A DNA stretch of 64,000 nucleotides from Gordonia sihwensis NBRC 108236 (GTDB lineage Bacteria > Actinomycetota > Actinomycetes > Mycobacteriales > Mycobacteriaceae), in assembly GCF_000333035.1 (NCBI RefSeq), contig NZ_BANU01000015.1, positions 101,824 to 165,823 of the forward strand. The letters run 5' to 3'. A model generated the notes under the pieces. It was not told the origin of the DNA. It did not search any database and was given only the letters and a program-made list of their open reading frames with translations. The position numbers and the translations under genes are program-made. Below, in pieces: positions 53,801 through 64,000 of the stretch (its first letter is position 1; every line of letters begins with the position of its first letter).

Positions 53801-54482
53801 GAAGGACCTCAAGACACTCGGCCGCGTGAACCCGCTCGCCCTGGAGGAGTTCGCGGCCCTCGAGGAACGCTACAACTTCCTGTCGGCGCAGCTGGAGGAC
53901 GTGAAGGCTGCGCGCAAAGACCTGATGGACGTCATCGACGACGTCGACGCCCGGATCCTCCAAGTCTTCACCGATGCGTACGCCGACGTGGAGCGAGAGT
54001 TCGTCCAGGTCTTCGCGACGCTGTTCCCCGGGGGCGAGGGCCGGCTGGTCCTGACCGATCCGGACGACATGCTCACCACCGGGGTGGACGTGGAGGCGCG
54101 GCCGCCGGGCAAGAAGGTGAAGCGACTGTCGTTGCTCTCCGGCGGCGAGAAGTCGTTGACCGCCGTCGCCATGCTCGTCGCGATCTTCCGGGCGCGGCCC
54201 TCGCCCTTCTACGTGATGGACGAGGTGGAGGCCGCCCTCGACGACGCGAATCTGCGCAGGCTCATCTCCCTGTTCGAACAATTGCGGGAGAAGTCCCAGC
54301 TGATCGTCATCACCCACCAGAAACCGACCATGGAGATCGCGGACGCGCTCTACGGCGTGAGCATGCGGGGCGACGGGATCACCCAGGTGATCTCCCAACG
54401 ACTGCGCGGGGTGGACGTGACCCCGGCCGCCGCCGCACCCGATCCTTCGACTTCACCAACCGACTCCGCTCCCACGAGCTGA
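50844..54482 (+). CDS. smc: Chromosome partition protein SMC
   Basis: A 1212-residue condensin ATPase starting at GTG 50844. Walker A GPNGSGKS is at residues 31-38. Two long coiled coils flank a hinge at about 500-640 ([17 protein letters not shown] onward). The ABC signature [11 protein letters not shown] lies near 1097 and Walker [14 protein letters not shown] near 1121. It organises newly replicated chromosomes with ScpAB. A short Pro/Ala/Ser tail ends the protein, and ftsY follows 16 nt later. Confidence 0.97.
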   Translation: MHLKSLTLKGFKSFASSTTLRFEPGITCVVGPNGSGKSNVVDALTWVMGEQGAKALRGGKMADVIFAGTSGRAPLGRAEVTLTIDNSDGALPIEYSEVSVTRRMFRDGAGEYEINGNSCRLMDVQELLSDSGIGREMHVILGQGRLAAILEARPEERRAFIEEAAGVLKHRRRKEKAVRKLDAMAANLDRLTDLTTELRRQLKPLGRQAEVARRAATVQADLRDARLRLAADDLVKRREEMAQHSAVEADVRRQQDEVAAALDAATEALSAAQEHLAQVAPAASEAGRVFYQLGALSERVGGTLRLAGERAANLASPSVANSGPDPEELERQAERAAMTEAEHTEAVEEAAERLEYATAALQAAEQVANEAERAHLAAVQAVADRREGLARLEGEAANLRTKVESVDAETARLTASIEAAAERADTAQAALDQEVARVRILEDAERGLDEHHERCAAALAEASATVERLRQSERETARSIASLSARIEALSVGLERGDGGAWLIERGTEGVLVPLSELLTVKPGYEAAMAGALGPAADAITTVDALAAVRALRELRSGDGGRAALIVGGLPGVDPDRRPSLPDGAVWARDLVTAPDEVAGALDVLLAETIVVDDPETGLDLARELGVVGVTRDGDRISSASVEGGSARRPSTIEVQSAIDTATHDLAAAEETALRLESELAAAIAEQERAREDAEGALAALHESDANLGAAYESLGRLGSDIRAARDEADRLVRQRNFVEQGRAENLEKLTEVEERLARAVDGAAEEPVADGDRAMRDAAAAEVASARSAEVETRLTLRTAEERLASVRGKAESLRRAAANERANRERQRRQDALRKYAAGVASAVADTGERLADAVAAAVTDAAQARDELEAIRSQRTAEVDALRAQVDQLSTVMNKLRDAVHRDELARAQAALRIEQLEEQVLEQFAIAPDDLVAEYGPDVPMPPSDLEMREYEDAKARGEQVVAPAPMPFDRATQEMRARKAEKDLKTLGRVNPLALEEFAALEERYNFLSAQLEDVKAARKDLMDVIDDVDARILQVFTDAYADVEREFVQVFATLFPGGEGRLVLTDPDDMLTTGVDVEARPPGKKVKRLSLLSGGEKSLTAVAMLVAIFRARPSPFYVMDEVEAALDDANLRRLISLFEQLREKSQLIVITHQKPTMEIADALYGVSMRGDGITQVISQRLRGVDVTPAAAAPDPSTSPTDSAPTS

Positions 54483-54498
54483 AGGGACAACTTCTCCA

Positions 54499-55896
54499 GT
54501 GGACACCCAACTCATCGTCGGCATCGTCATCGCGATCGTCGTCATCCTCGCCCTGGTCGCCGGCGCCGGCTACGCGCTGAATCGCCGCCGCCGGATCTCG
54601 CTCCGGGACGAGCCCGCCGCCGGGACCGATCAGGTCACCGACGGATCGCAACGGCAAGTCGATCGTTCCGGGGGCTACAAGGCCGGTTCCGGATTCTCCT
54701 TCAGCCAGGGCGGGGCGGGATCGGCGACCCTCGACCGTCCGGAGCCGCCGACGCCGCCCACACCGGAGCCCGTCGCCGAGCCCGAGCCTGCCGCTCAGGT
54801 CGAGCCGGAGACCGACGAAACCACCGTCGTACAACCGCCGGCGGCCGAACCGGAACCGGTCGTCGAGCCCGAACCGGTCGTCGAGCCCGAGCCGGTTGCA
54901 GAACCCGAGCCCGTGGCCGAACCCGCACCTGTCGCCGAACCGGCACCCGTCGACACCGCTCCGGCGCTCGACGAGATCGCGCCGACCGCGGGACGGCTTT
55001 CGCGCCTGCGCGGGCGCCTGTCGCGGTCGCAGGGTGCGATCGGCGCGAGCGTGCTCGGGCTGCTCGGCGCGGGCGATCTGGACGAGGACAGCTGGGAGGA
55101 GATCGAGGACACGCTGGTGATGGCCGATCTCGGCACCGCCGCCACGTCGACGGTCACCGAACGGCTCCGTGAGGAACTGGCGACGGGCAAGGTCCGCTCG
55201 GCCGAGGACGCGCGCGCCGCCCTCAAGCGGGTCCTCGTGGAGCAGTTGCATCCCGAACTCGATCGCTCCGTTCGGGCCCTTCCCCATGCGGACCGACCGG
55301 CGGTCGTGCTGGTGGCCGGGGTCAACGGCGTCGGCAAGACCACCACCACCGGCAAGCTCGCGCGCGTGCTGGTGGCCGACGGCCGCCGCGTGCTGCTGGG
55401 CGCCGCCGACACCTTCCGTGCCGCCGCGGCCGACCAACTGCAGACCTGGGGTGAGCGCGTCGGCGCCGGAATCGTCCGCGGCAAGGAGGGTGCCGACCCG
55501 GCCTCGGTCGCCTTCGACGCCGTCAGCACCGGAATCACCGAAGGCGTGGACGTGGTGCTGATCGACACCGCGGGCCGTCTGCACACCAAGGCGGGCCTGA
55601 TGGACGAGCTCGGCAAGGTCAAGCGAGTGGTCGAGAAGAAGGCCGTGGTGGACGAGGTGCTGCTGGTCCTGGACGCCACGGTCGGCCAGAACGGTCTGAT
55701 GCAGGCCAAGGTGTTCGCCGACGTGGTCTCGCTGACCGGCGTGGTGCTCACCAAACTCGACGGCACCGCCAAGGGCGGCATCGTGTTCCGCATCCAGGAA
55801 GAGCTCGGCGTCCCCGTGAAGCTGGTCGGTCTCGGCGAAGGCGCCGACGACCTCGCTCCGTTCGAGCCGGAGGCGTTCGTCGACGCGCTGCTGTAG
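54499..55896 (+). CDS. ftsY: Signal recognition particle receptor FtsY
   Basis: A 465-residue SRP GTPase. It has an N-terminal membrane helix (residues 3-25, LIVGIVIAIVVILALVAGAG), then a Pro/Glu/Val-rich linker with repeated EPEPVVEP-type units (about 80-155). The NG domain follows: helical N part, P-loop GVNGVGKTTTTGK near 274, DTAGR near 356 and TKLDG near 418. GTG start. It targets ribosomes making membrane proteins to the translocon. The membrane helix replaces the amphipathic membrane-binding region of E. coli FtsY. Confidence 0.96.
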   Translation: MDTQLIVGIVIAIVVILALVAGAGYALNRRRRISLRDEPAAGTDQVTDGSQRQVDRSGGYKAGSGFSFSQGGAGSATLDRPEPPTPPTPEPVAEPEPAAQVEPETDETTVVQPPAAEPEPVVEPEPVVEPEPVAEPEPVAEPAPVAEPAPVDTAPALDEIAPTAGRLSRLRGRLSRSQGAIGASVLGLLGAGDLDEDSWEEIEDTLVMADLGTAATSTVTERLREELATGKVRSAEDARAALKRVLVEQLHPELDRSVRALPHADRPAVVLVAGVNGVGKTTTTGKLARVLVADGRRVLLGAADTFRAAAADQLQTWGERVGAGIVRGKEGADPASVAFDAVSTGITEGVDVVLIDTAGRLHTKAGLMDELGKVKRVVEKKAVVDEVLLVLDATVGQNGLMQAKVFADVVSLTGVVLTKLDGTAKGGIVFRIQEELGVPVKLVGLGEGADDLAPFEPEAFVDALL

Positions 55897-55910
55897 CGCG
55901 CTGCTTTTTC

Positions 55911-55969
55911 GAACCGACGTCTGTACCGAACCGGCGTCTGTACCGAACTGACGTCTGTACCGAACTGAG
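55911..55969 (+). repeat. Three 17-bp tandem repeats after ftsY
   Basis: Units at 55911, 55928 and 55945 (GAACCGACGTCTGTACC with one to two changes), then a partial fourth (GAACTGAG). They lie 14 bp after the ftsY stop and 8 bp before a terminator. Confidence 0.85.
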
Positions 55970-55976
55970 TCGCCAG

Positions 55977-56039
55977 GATCGTCCCTGTGACGGACGGTCG
56001 AGGACATATCGCCCTCGCCGGTCCGTCACAGGGACGATC
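55977..56039. terminator. ftsY terminator hairpin
   Basis: A 19-bp perfect inverted repeat (GATCGTCCCTGTGACGGAC / GTCCGTCACAGGGACGATC) around a 25-nt loop, followed by TTGTTTT. Confidence 0.85.
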
Positions 56040-56067
56040 TTGTTTTCCGACCCCCTTGTGACTTCGG

Positions 56068-56083
56068 TTGAATCGTGATTCAA
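56068..56083. promoter_or_regulatory. TetR operator, distal palindrome
   Basis: TTGAATCGTGATTCAA, a 16-bp palindrome with one central mismatch, 56 bp before the TetR start. Confidence 0.75.
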
Positions 56084-56095
56084 TTCTTCTAACAG

Positions 56096-56111
56096 TTGAA
56101 TCGCGATTCAA
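56096..56111. promoter_or_regulatory. TetR operator, proximal palindrome
   Basis: TTGAATCGCGATTCAA, a perfect 16-bp palindrome, 28 bp (centre to centre) from the distal copy and 27 bp before the TetR ATG. Twin sites suggest cooperative autorepression. Confidence 0.8.
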
Positions 56112-56138
56112 AGTTTGACCCCGGGCTGAGAGGTGACG

Positions 56139-56765
56139 ATGGCGTACCGACCGACCGCGGCCACCCGACGGAGTGCGGAGGCCAAACGTGCCTCGATCCT
56201 CGCGACGGCGCGCCGGATCGTGGCCGACTCCGGTTTCTCCGGCGCTACCGTCGCGGCGATCGCCGAGGGGAGCGGAGTCAGCGTCGGATCGGTGTACTCG
56301 TACTTCGACAACCGAGAGGCGCTCCTGGCCGAGGTCTTCCGGGACGCCGCCGGCTACGAGTTCGACCAGGTGCGTCACGCGGTCGAGGCGGTCGGCGGCG
56401 ATCCCGGCCGGGAGCTGGGCACGCTCATCGACGTCTTCGCCGACCGTGCTCTTCGCGGCCGCCGCCTGGCGTGGTCGCTGCTCTTCGAGCCGGTGATACC
56501 GACGGTGGAGGCCGAACGTCTGCATCTCCGGCAGTCGTACCGCGAGCTCGGCGAGCGGATCATCACCGACGGCGTCGCCGCCGGAGTGTTCGTCGACCAG
56601 GACGCGCCGGTCGTGGCGTCGGCCGTGATGGGAGCGATCTCCGAAGCGCTCGTCGGAGCGCTCGACCCGGACACGGCACCGCTTCCGCACTCCGACCCGG
56701 CCGAGCTGGTGGCGACCATCCGCCGATTCTGCTTTCTGGCGCTGGGTGCCACCGCGCCGGTCTGA
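56139..56765 (+). CDS. TetR-family transcriptional regulator
   Basis: Start ATG 56139 (208 residues), with a GAGAGG site upstream; GTG 56133 is possible. The N-terminal helix-turn-helix reads SGATVAAIAEGSGVSVGSVYSYFDNREALL (residues 31-60, quoted in part). The C-terminal ligand domain is unassigned. It is 46 nt upstream of an AidB-like acyl-CoA dehydrogenase and then an acyl-CoA ligase on the same strand; an acyl-CoA ligand is plausible, as for FadR- or KstR-like TetRs. Confidence 0.88.
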   Translation: MAYRPTAATRRSAEAKRASILATARRIVADSGFSGATVAAIAEGSGVSVGSVYSYFDNREALLAEVFRDAAGYEFDQVRHAVEAVGGDPGRELGTLIDVFADRALRGRRLAWSLLFEPVIPTVEAERLHLRQSYRELGERIITDGVAAGVFVDQDAPVVASAVMGAISEALVGALDPDTAPLPHSDPAELVATIRRFCFLALGATAPV

Positions 56766-56811
56766 ACCGAACCGACAGACCCCGATCGATCAACCGAAGG
56801 AGCCCGCCGCC

Positions 56812-58434
56812 ATGCCCGCCACACACGAGGTCTTCAATCAGGCGCCCGCCCGCGTCGACGTCAACGAGTTCACCAGCCACACAGCGCTGGTGGAGGCGGT
56901 GAACGTCTACGGCGCCGGATGGGCCGCCGATGCGCTCACCGAGGCAGGCGCCCTGGTGGGCCGGGCCGATTTCCAGCGCGACGCCGAACTCGCCAACACG
57001 ATCACCCCCGAACTGCACACCCACGATCGCTGGGGCAACCGGATCGACGACATCGAGTTCCACCCGGCCTATCACCGCATCATCGGCGACGCGATCGCCC
57101 ACGGCGCCCACACCAGCTGCTGGTCGGACCCGCGCGCGGGTGCGCACGTGGCGCGGGCCGCGATGTTCATGCAGTTCGGGCAGATCGAGCCGGGCCACGC
57201 CTGCCCGGTGAGCATGACGCATGCCGTCGTCCCGTCGCTGCGAGTGGACGAGAAGCTCGCCGAGCAGTGGCTTCCGCGTGTCTTCTCGCGCGAGTACCGG
57301 CACGACCTCGGTTCCGGACAGAAGACCTCGGCGATCTTCGGCATGGCGATGACCGAGAAGCAGGGTGGCTCCGACGTCCGCGCCAACACCACCCGCGCGG
57401 TGGAGTTGTCGGACGGCATGTACTCGATCACCGGCCACAAGTGGTTCTGCTCGGCACCGCAGTCGGACGCCTTCCTGGTGCTCGCCCAGACCGCTCCGGG
57501 CGTCACCTGCTTCGTGGTGCCGCGCGTGCTGCCCGACGGCACCCGCAACGTCTTCAACGTCCAGCGGCTCAAGAACAAGCTCGGCAATAAGTCGAACGCC
57601 TCGAGCGAGGTGGAGTTCGACGGCACCGTCGGCTGGCGCCTCGGCGACGAGGGCGCGGGCGTACGGACCATCATCGAGATGGTCAACCAGACCCGGCTCG
57701 ACTGCGTGATCGGCAGCGCCGCGGGCATGCGCCAGTCGGTGGCCGAGGCGGCGTGGCATGTGCGCCACCGCTCGGCCTTCGGCGCGAGGCTCGTCGACCA
57801 GCCGGCGATGACCGCCGTCGTCGCCGACCTGCAGGTGGAGGCCGAGGCCGCGATCTGGACCGCGATGCGACTGGCCGCCGCCTATGACGACGACGCCGAC
57901 GAGTCCGCGGCCTTCCGCAGGCTCGCGACCGCCGTCGGCAAGTACTGGGTCTGCAAACGCGGTCCCAACCACGCCTACGAGGCGCTCGAATGTCTCGGCG
58001 GCAACGGCTACTGCGAGAACGGTTTCCCGCTCTCGCGCCGGTACCGGGAACAGCCGGTCATGGCGGTCTGGGAGGGGTCGGGCAATGTCATCGCACTCGA
58101 CGTCCTGCGTGCCATGATGCGTGACCCGATGTCCGTGGAGGCGGTCGACAACGAGTTCGAGCGCGCACTCGGGGTGTATCGCGAGTACGACCTCCACGTC
58201 GAGAAGACCCGCAAACTCATCGCGCAGGTGTCCGCCGACCCCGCGGGCGCTCCCGCAGTGGCCCGCCGGCTCACCGAATCGATGGCGATCGCGCTGCAGG
58301 GCTCGATCCTCATCCGGCAGGCGCCCGAGTCGGTGACCGACGCATTCGTCGCCGGCCGGATCGCCGATCCGGGTCACATGTACGGCGTCCTCGACTCGGC
58401 ACTCGACCTCGCGGGAATCGTCGCCCGCGCCTGA
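56812..58434 (+). CDS. AidB-like acyl-CoA dehydrogenase
   Basis: Start ATG 56812 after GAAGGAG; 540 residues, longer than standard 380-residue dehydrogenases and typical of the AidB group with its extra C-terminal domain. Flavin-binding AMTEKQGGSDVRANTT and ITGHKWFCSAP are present, and the catalytic-base region is in the CLGGNGYCE helix area (LGGNGYC), as in isovaleryl-CoA-type enzymes. AidB of E. coli responds to alkylation; operon linkage here to a ligase and TetR points instead to fatty or branched acyl-CoA metabolism. Confidence 0.88.
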   Translation: MPATHEVFNQAPARVDVNEFTSHTALVEAVNVYGAGWAADALTEAGALVGRADFQRDAELANTITPELHTHDRWGNRIDDIEFHPAYHRIIGDAIAHGAHTSCWSDPRAGAHVARAAMFMQFGQIEPGHACPVSMTHAVVPSLRVDEKLAEQWLPRVFSREYRHDLGSGQKTSAIFGMAMTEKQGGSDVRANTTRAVELSDGMYSITGHKWFCSAPQSDAFLVLAQTAPGVTCFVVPRVLPDGTRNVFNVQRLKNKLGNKSNASSEVEFDGTVGWRLGDEGAGVRTIIEMVNQTRLDCVIGSAAGMRQSVAEAAWHVRHRSAFGARLVDQPAMTAVVADLQVEAEAAIWTAMRLAAAYDDDADESAAFRRLATAVGKYWVCKRGPNHAYEALECLGGNGYCENGFPLSRRYREQPVMAVWEGSGNVIALDVLRAMMRDPMSVEAVDNEFERALGVYREYDLHVEKTRKLIAQVSADPAGAPAVARRLTESMAIALQGSILIRQAPESVTDAFVAGRIADPGHMYGVLDSALDLAGIVARA

Positions 58435-58520
58435 ATCCGGCGCGACCGGCCCACGGTCCACACCACCGCACCCTCCCTCCCCGGCCTCCCGAGGCCGTCG
58501 TCTTTCGAAAGAGCGTCTCG

Positions 58521-60038
58521 ATGCATCTGACCGCCACTCTGGAGCGCAGCGCGCGCCTGAATCCGACCAAAGCCGCCGTCGTCCACGGCGAGGACGAGAT
58601 CACGTACAGCGAGCTCCTCGACCGGGCGCGACGTGCGGCGTCGGTGCTCATCGGCGCCGGTGTCGGGCCGGGCGACCGGGTGGCGGTCATGACGTACAAC
58701 ACGCCGGGGTTCGTCGTGGCGGCGTTCGGCGCCTGGTTCGCGGGTGCCGCGCTGGTTCCGGTCAACCACAAGTTCGCCGCGCCGGAGGTGGCCTACGCGC
58801 TCGAGCACAGCGGCGCGGTCGTCGGCGTCGTCTCCGGATCCCTCGCCGAGACCGCGGTGGCCGGCGCGCCGGGGTTCCGGTGGTTCACCACCGAGAGCGC
58901 TCACGACGGCCTGCCCGACTTCGACGAGTCGGTCCGCGCCGCCGCTCCTGTCCCGGGCGCCGTCGACTCGGACCTCGACGCGGTGGCGCAGGTGCTCTAC
59001 ACGTCGGGGACCACCAGTTCGCCCAAAGGCTGCCTGCACACGCATCGCACCCTGTCCGGCCTGGCGCCGGCGCTCGCGGCCACCCTGGGGTTCACGCAGG
59101 ACGAGCGGTTCCTGCTCGCGATGCCCATCTGGCACGCCGCGCCGCTCAACGACTGGCTGCTGACGATGATCGCCCTCGGTGCGACGACTGTTCTGATGCG
59201 TGAGTTCCATCCGGCCGAACTGCTGCCCGCCGTCGAGCGCTACCGGATCACCGCCTTCTTCGGTTCGCCGATCGCGTACCTCCTGCCGGTGCAACTGGCC
59301 GACGCCGGCGCGCTCGACTTCGCCGACCACGACCTGTCGACCGTGTCGAAGTGGCTGTACGGCGGCGCGTCGCTCGGCGAGGCCACGGCCCGCAGGCTGG
59401 TGGCGGCCTACAGCAGCGACCGCTTCTTCCAGGTGTACGGCATGAGCGAGATGGGGCCGTCGGGCACGGCCCTGTATCCCCACGAGCAACTGGCGAAGGC
59501 CGGCTCGATCGGCCGAGGTCCGATGGTCGGCGTCGACCTGCGCTTGGTCGACGCCGACGGACGCGACGTCGGTCCCGGCGACACGGGCGAGATCTGGCTG
59601 CGCGGCGACACCCGGATGATCGGCTACCTGAACAACGAGACCGCCACAGCCGACTGCTTCGTCGGCGACTGGTTCCGCACCGGCGACGTCGCACGGATGG
59701 ACCGGGACGGCTACCTCTACATCGTCGACAGACTGAAGGACGTGATCATCGTCGGGGGCGAGAACGTCCACTCGCAGGAGGTGGAGGAGGTGCTGCGCGC
59801 GCATCCCCGCCTGGCGGACGTCGCGGTGATCGGCCGTCCGCACCCCGAATGGGGCGAGACGGTCGTCGCGATGTGCGTCACCGTCGACGGGACCGAACTG
59901 ACGCTCGACGAGGTGCGCGAGTTCCTCGACGACAAGCTCGCTCGCTACAAACTGCCGCGCGAGGTGGTGACGGTCGAGACACTGCCGCGCAATCCCAGCG
60001 GAAAGATCCTCAAGCACGTCCTGCGCGGACAAGTGTGA
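58521..60038 (+). CDS. Acyl-CoA ligase (AMP-forming), FadD-like
   Basis: A 505-residue ANL ligase: YTSGTTSSPKGCLHTH near residue 160, YGMSEMGPSG near 308, WFRTGDVARMDRDGYLYIVD and KDVIIVGGENVHSQEVEE (380-425), and the catalytic lysine in LPRNPSGKILKHVLRG near 495. It is 86 nt after the AidB-like gene and probably co-transcribed with it and the TetR gene. It is similar in layout to the ligase at 3010 but is only a distant relative. Confidence 0.86.
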   Translation: MHLTATLERSARLNPTKAAVVHGEDEITYSELLDRARRAASVLIGAGVGPGDRVAVMTYNTPGFVVAAFGAWFAGAALVPVNHKFAAPEVAYALEHSGAVVGVVSGSLAETAVAGAPGFRWFTTESAHDGLPDFDESVRAAAPVPGAVDSDLDAVAQVLYTSGTTSSPKGCLHTHRTLSGLAPALAATLGFTQDERFLLAMPIWHAAPLNDWLLTMIALGATTVLMREFHPAELLPAVERYRITAFFGSPIAYLLPVQLADAGALDFADHDLSTVSKWLYGGASLGEATARRLVAAYSSDRFFQVYGMSEMGPSGTALYPHEQLAKAGSIGRGPMVGVDLRLVDADGRDVGPGDTGEIWLRGDTRMIGYLNNETATADCFVGDWFRTGDVARMDRDGYLYIVDRLKDVIIVGGENVHSQEVEEVLRAHPRLADVAVIGRPHPEWGETVVAMCVTVDGTELTLDEVREFLDDKLARYKLPREVVTVETLPRNPSGKILKHVLRGQV

Positions 60039-60053
60039 CCCGGCCGCCGCGCA

Positions 60054-60066
60054 ACACCCGCGAAAC
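60054..60066 (+). promoter_or_regulatory. GlnR-like AC-n9-AC site, distal
   Basis: AC at 60054-60055 and 60065-60066, nine bases apart, with GAAAC at the second half-site. This fits the mycobacterial GlnR consensus AC-n9-AC. Confidence 0.55.
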
Positions 60067-60095
60067 ATTTCCGCGGATTCCTTGACGGCCCCGAA

Positions 60096-60108
60096 ACTTC
60101 TGCGCGAC
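60096..60108 (+). promoter_or_regulatory. GlnR-like AC-n9-AC site, proximal
   Basis: AC at 60096-60097 (in GAAAC) and 60107-60108. It is exactly 42 bp (four helical turns) from the distal site, same face of the helix, 75 bp before the amt start. Confidence 0.55.
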
Positions 60109-60140
60109 GCGGCACGCAACACCAGCGTTGCACTCTTATC

Positions 60141-60167
60141 GCGAGACGTCGATCGGCGACGTCTCGC
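60141..60167 (+). promoter_or_regulatory. Hairpin in the amt leader next to the ribosome site
   Basis: A 10-bp perfect stem GCGAGACGTC / GACGTCTCGC with a 7-nt loop. It ends one base before the GAGGAGG ribosome-binding area of amt. It may influence translation or mRNA stability. Confidence 0.55.
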
Positions 60168-60182
60168 GAGGAGGTGCGAGGA

Positions 60183-61517
60183 GTGCAGACTGCATTGCCG
60201 GACAACGTGTTCGGAACCGTTGATGCGGGTAATACCGCTTGGGTGATCGTGAGCGCATCGCTCGTACTGTTGATGACACCCGCGCTGGCGTTCTTCTACG
60301 GAGGGCTCTCGCGTGCCAAGTCCGTGCTGAACATGATGATGATGTCGTTCGCGGCGCTCGGCACGGTCACGGTGATCTACGTGCTGTGGGGATTCTCGAT
60401 GTCCTTCGGGAACTCCTTGACCGGCACCGGCGACATCGGGGGACTGTTCGCCAATCCGTTCTCACTGTTCGGGTCGGACCAACTGATGCAGACCAGGTCG
60501 GTCGGCGATGCGACGCAGTTCGTGGTGTGGGGGAGCACCCAGATTCCGGCGACCGTCTTCATGGCGTTCCAACTGACCTTCGCCGTGATCACAGTCGCGC
60601 TCATCAGCGGTGCGATCGCCGAACGCGTCAAGTTCGCCACCTGGGTGGCGTTCACCGTGCTGTTCGCGACCATCGTCTACTTCCCGCTCGCCCACATGGT
60701 GTGGGGCGGCGGACTGATGTCGAACGCGAAGGACTCGATCGCCTCCTGGCTGTTCGGCGTCGCCGACGGAGTGGCGAAGGTCGCGCCCATCGACTTCGCC
60801 GGAGGCACCGTCGTCCACATCAACGCCGGCATGGCCGGCCTGGTGTTGGCGCTGGTGGTCGGCAAACGCCGCGGGTTCGGCCGCACCTCGTACCGTCCGC
60901 ACAACATTCCCTTCGTGATGCTCGGCGCGGCCCTGCTGTGGTTCGGCTGGTTCGGCTTCAACGCCGGCTCCGAGCTCGCCGCCGACGCCACCGCCGGCCT
61001 CGTGTGGATCAACACCGCCGCGGCGACGGCCGCCGCGATGATCGGGTGGCTGGCCGTGGAATGGATCCGAGACCGCCACCCGACGAGCGTCGGTGCGGCC
61101 TCCGGCGTCGTCGCCGGACTGGTGGCAGTCACGCCCGCCTGCGGCGCCCTCACCCCGGTCGGCTCGTTGTTCCTCGGCGTGGTCGCCGGTGCGCTCGCGG
61201 CCGTCGCGATCGGGCTGAAGTACCGGCTCGGCTTCGACGACTCGCTGGACGTGGTGGGCGTGCACCTCGTCGCCGGTCTGTGGGGCACGATCGCGATCGG
61301 TCTCCTCGCCAAGGACTCGGGTCTGTTCTACGGCCACGACTACAAACAGCTGGTGGTGCAGGCGGCGATCGCCCTGTTCGCGCTCGTGTTCACCGGAATC
61401 CTGACCTTCGCGATCGCGATGGTGCTCAAGCCGCTCGGCTGGCGTGTGGACCGGGAGGCGGAGTTCACCGGCATCGACAGCGCCGAGCACGCCGAGAGTG
61501 CGTACGAGCCGGCATGA
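60183..61517 (+). CDS. amt: Ammonium transporter
   Basis: I start at GTG 60183, placed after GAGGAGG...GAGGAG; 444 residues. Eleven or so membrane helices; the pore's twin histidines are in GTVVHINAGMAG and VGVHLVAGLWG. The signature FFYGGLSR follows the first helix and NMMMMSF the next. It is the first gene of amt-glnB-glnD; the PII protein encoded 43 nt downstream plugs the pore when nitrogen is ample. Confidence 0.96.
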   Translation: MQTALPDNVFGTVDAGNTAWVIVSASLVLLMTPALAFFYGGLSRAKSVLNMMMMSFAALGTVTVIYVLWGFSMSFGNSLTGTGDIGGLFANPFSLFGSDQLMQTRSVGDATQFVVWGSTQIPATVFMAFQLTFAVITVALISGAIAERVKFATWVAFTVLFATIVYFPLAHMVWGGGLMSNAKDSIASWLFGVADGVAKVAPIDFAGGTVVHINAGMAGLVLALVVGKRRGFGRTSYRPHNIPFVMLGAALLWFGWFGFNAGSELAADATAGLVWINTAAATAAAMIGWLAVEWIRDRHPTSVGAASGVVAGLVAVTPACGALTPVGSLFLGVVAGALAAVAIGLKYRLGFDDSLDVVGVHLVAGLWGTIAIGLLAKDSGLFYGHDYKQLVVQAAIALFALVFTGILTFAIAMVLKPLGWRVDREAEFTGIDSAEHAESAYEPA

Positions 61518-61533
61518 GTTCAGCAGACACTAG

Positions 61534-64000
<2,467 letters not shown>

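Noticed and set aside
50535..54398. A 1287-codon open frame opposite smc
   Set aside because: It is a codon-bias shadow of a clearly conserved SMC gene in high-GC DNA; repetitive His/Arg/Gly content and no family motif.
56563..58461. Long minus-strand frame opposite the AidB-like gene
   Set aside because: Antisense shadow; the plus frame has full family motifs and a ribosome site.

Overview
The window is GC-rich, densely coded DNA from an actinobacterium, most likely a mycolic-acid-containing member of the Mycobacteriales (a Gordonia-, Williamsia- or Tsukamurella-like organism). The evidence is gene order. Long blocks match the core layout I know from Mycobacterium tuberculosis: glbO-aglA; pepN / Rv2466c-like / rpiB / Nei-like; tig-clpP1-clpP2-clpX; mobA; valS-folC-DUF4233-ndk-rne-rplU-rpmA-obg-proB; and rsmD-coaD-sepIVA-DUF177-rnc-mutM-osmC-acyP-smc-ftsY-amt-glnB-glnD. 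GTG starts and 4-nt stop/start overlaps are common. Genus is an inference; no rRNA gene is present.

Layout. 1-4524 is the 3' end of a catabolic cluster: FAH-family hydrolase, flavin aromatic hydroxylase, two SnoaL-like proteins (one short) and an acyl-CoA ligase. 4546-14200 holds a GH13 glucosidase, group-2 truncated haemoglobin, a small membrane protein with DUF5130, aminopeptidase N, a mycothiol-dependent-nitroreductase-like protein, an M48 protease, RpiB, a Nei-type glycosylase and a cutinase/LysB-like esterase. 14288-17682 has an L,D-transpeptidase and a small accessory locus: a cupin-XRE regulator divergent from a BenE-type transporter and CbiZ, with two tandem palindromes between. Two tRNAs (Gly-TCC, Pro-TGG) come before the Clp proteolysis block, whose promoter region carries a ClgR-type box. 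22657-24553 has mobA and a DUF202 pair divergent from a MarR gene. 24643-37220 is a long housekeeping run from valS to proB.

The mycobacterial order breaks after proB: a repeat element, then ectABC (ectoine synthesis) and a sirtuin on the minus strand, then rsmD onward. A second break, between mutM and the OsmC gene (45093-50146), is an insertion hot spot. The first 50 or so codons of a DNA methylase run into an IS256-type remnant. This abuts an IS3-type orfA that is itself split by an intact IS30-type element with perfect terminal repeats and a 3-bp target duplication. Beyond lie a decapitated AraC gene and a DUF222/HNH gene.

56068-60038 is a TetR gene with twin 16-bp palindromes, followed by an AidB-like acyl-CoA dehydrogenase and an acyl-CoA ligase. 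The window ends in amt-glnB-glnD, the nitrogen-sensing operon, preceded by two GlnR-like AC-n9-AC sites and a hairpin beside the ribosome binding site.

No CRISPR array, rRNA or phage block was seen. The least conventional items are the XRE/BenE/CbiZ locus with its tandem operators, the nested IS mosaic, the TetR/acyl-CoA locus, the amt leader and the rne leader.
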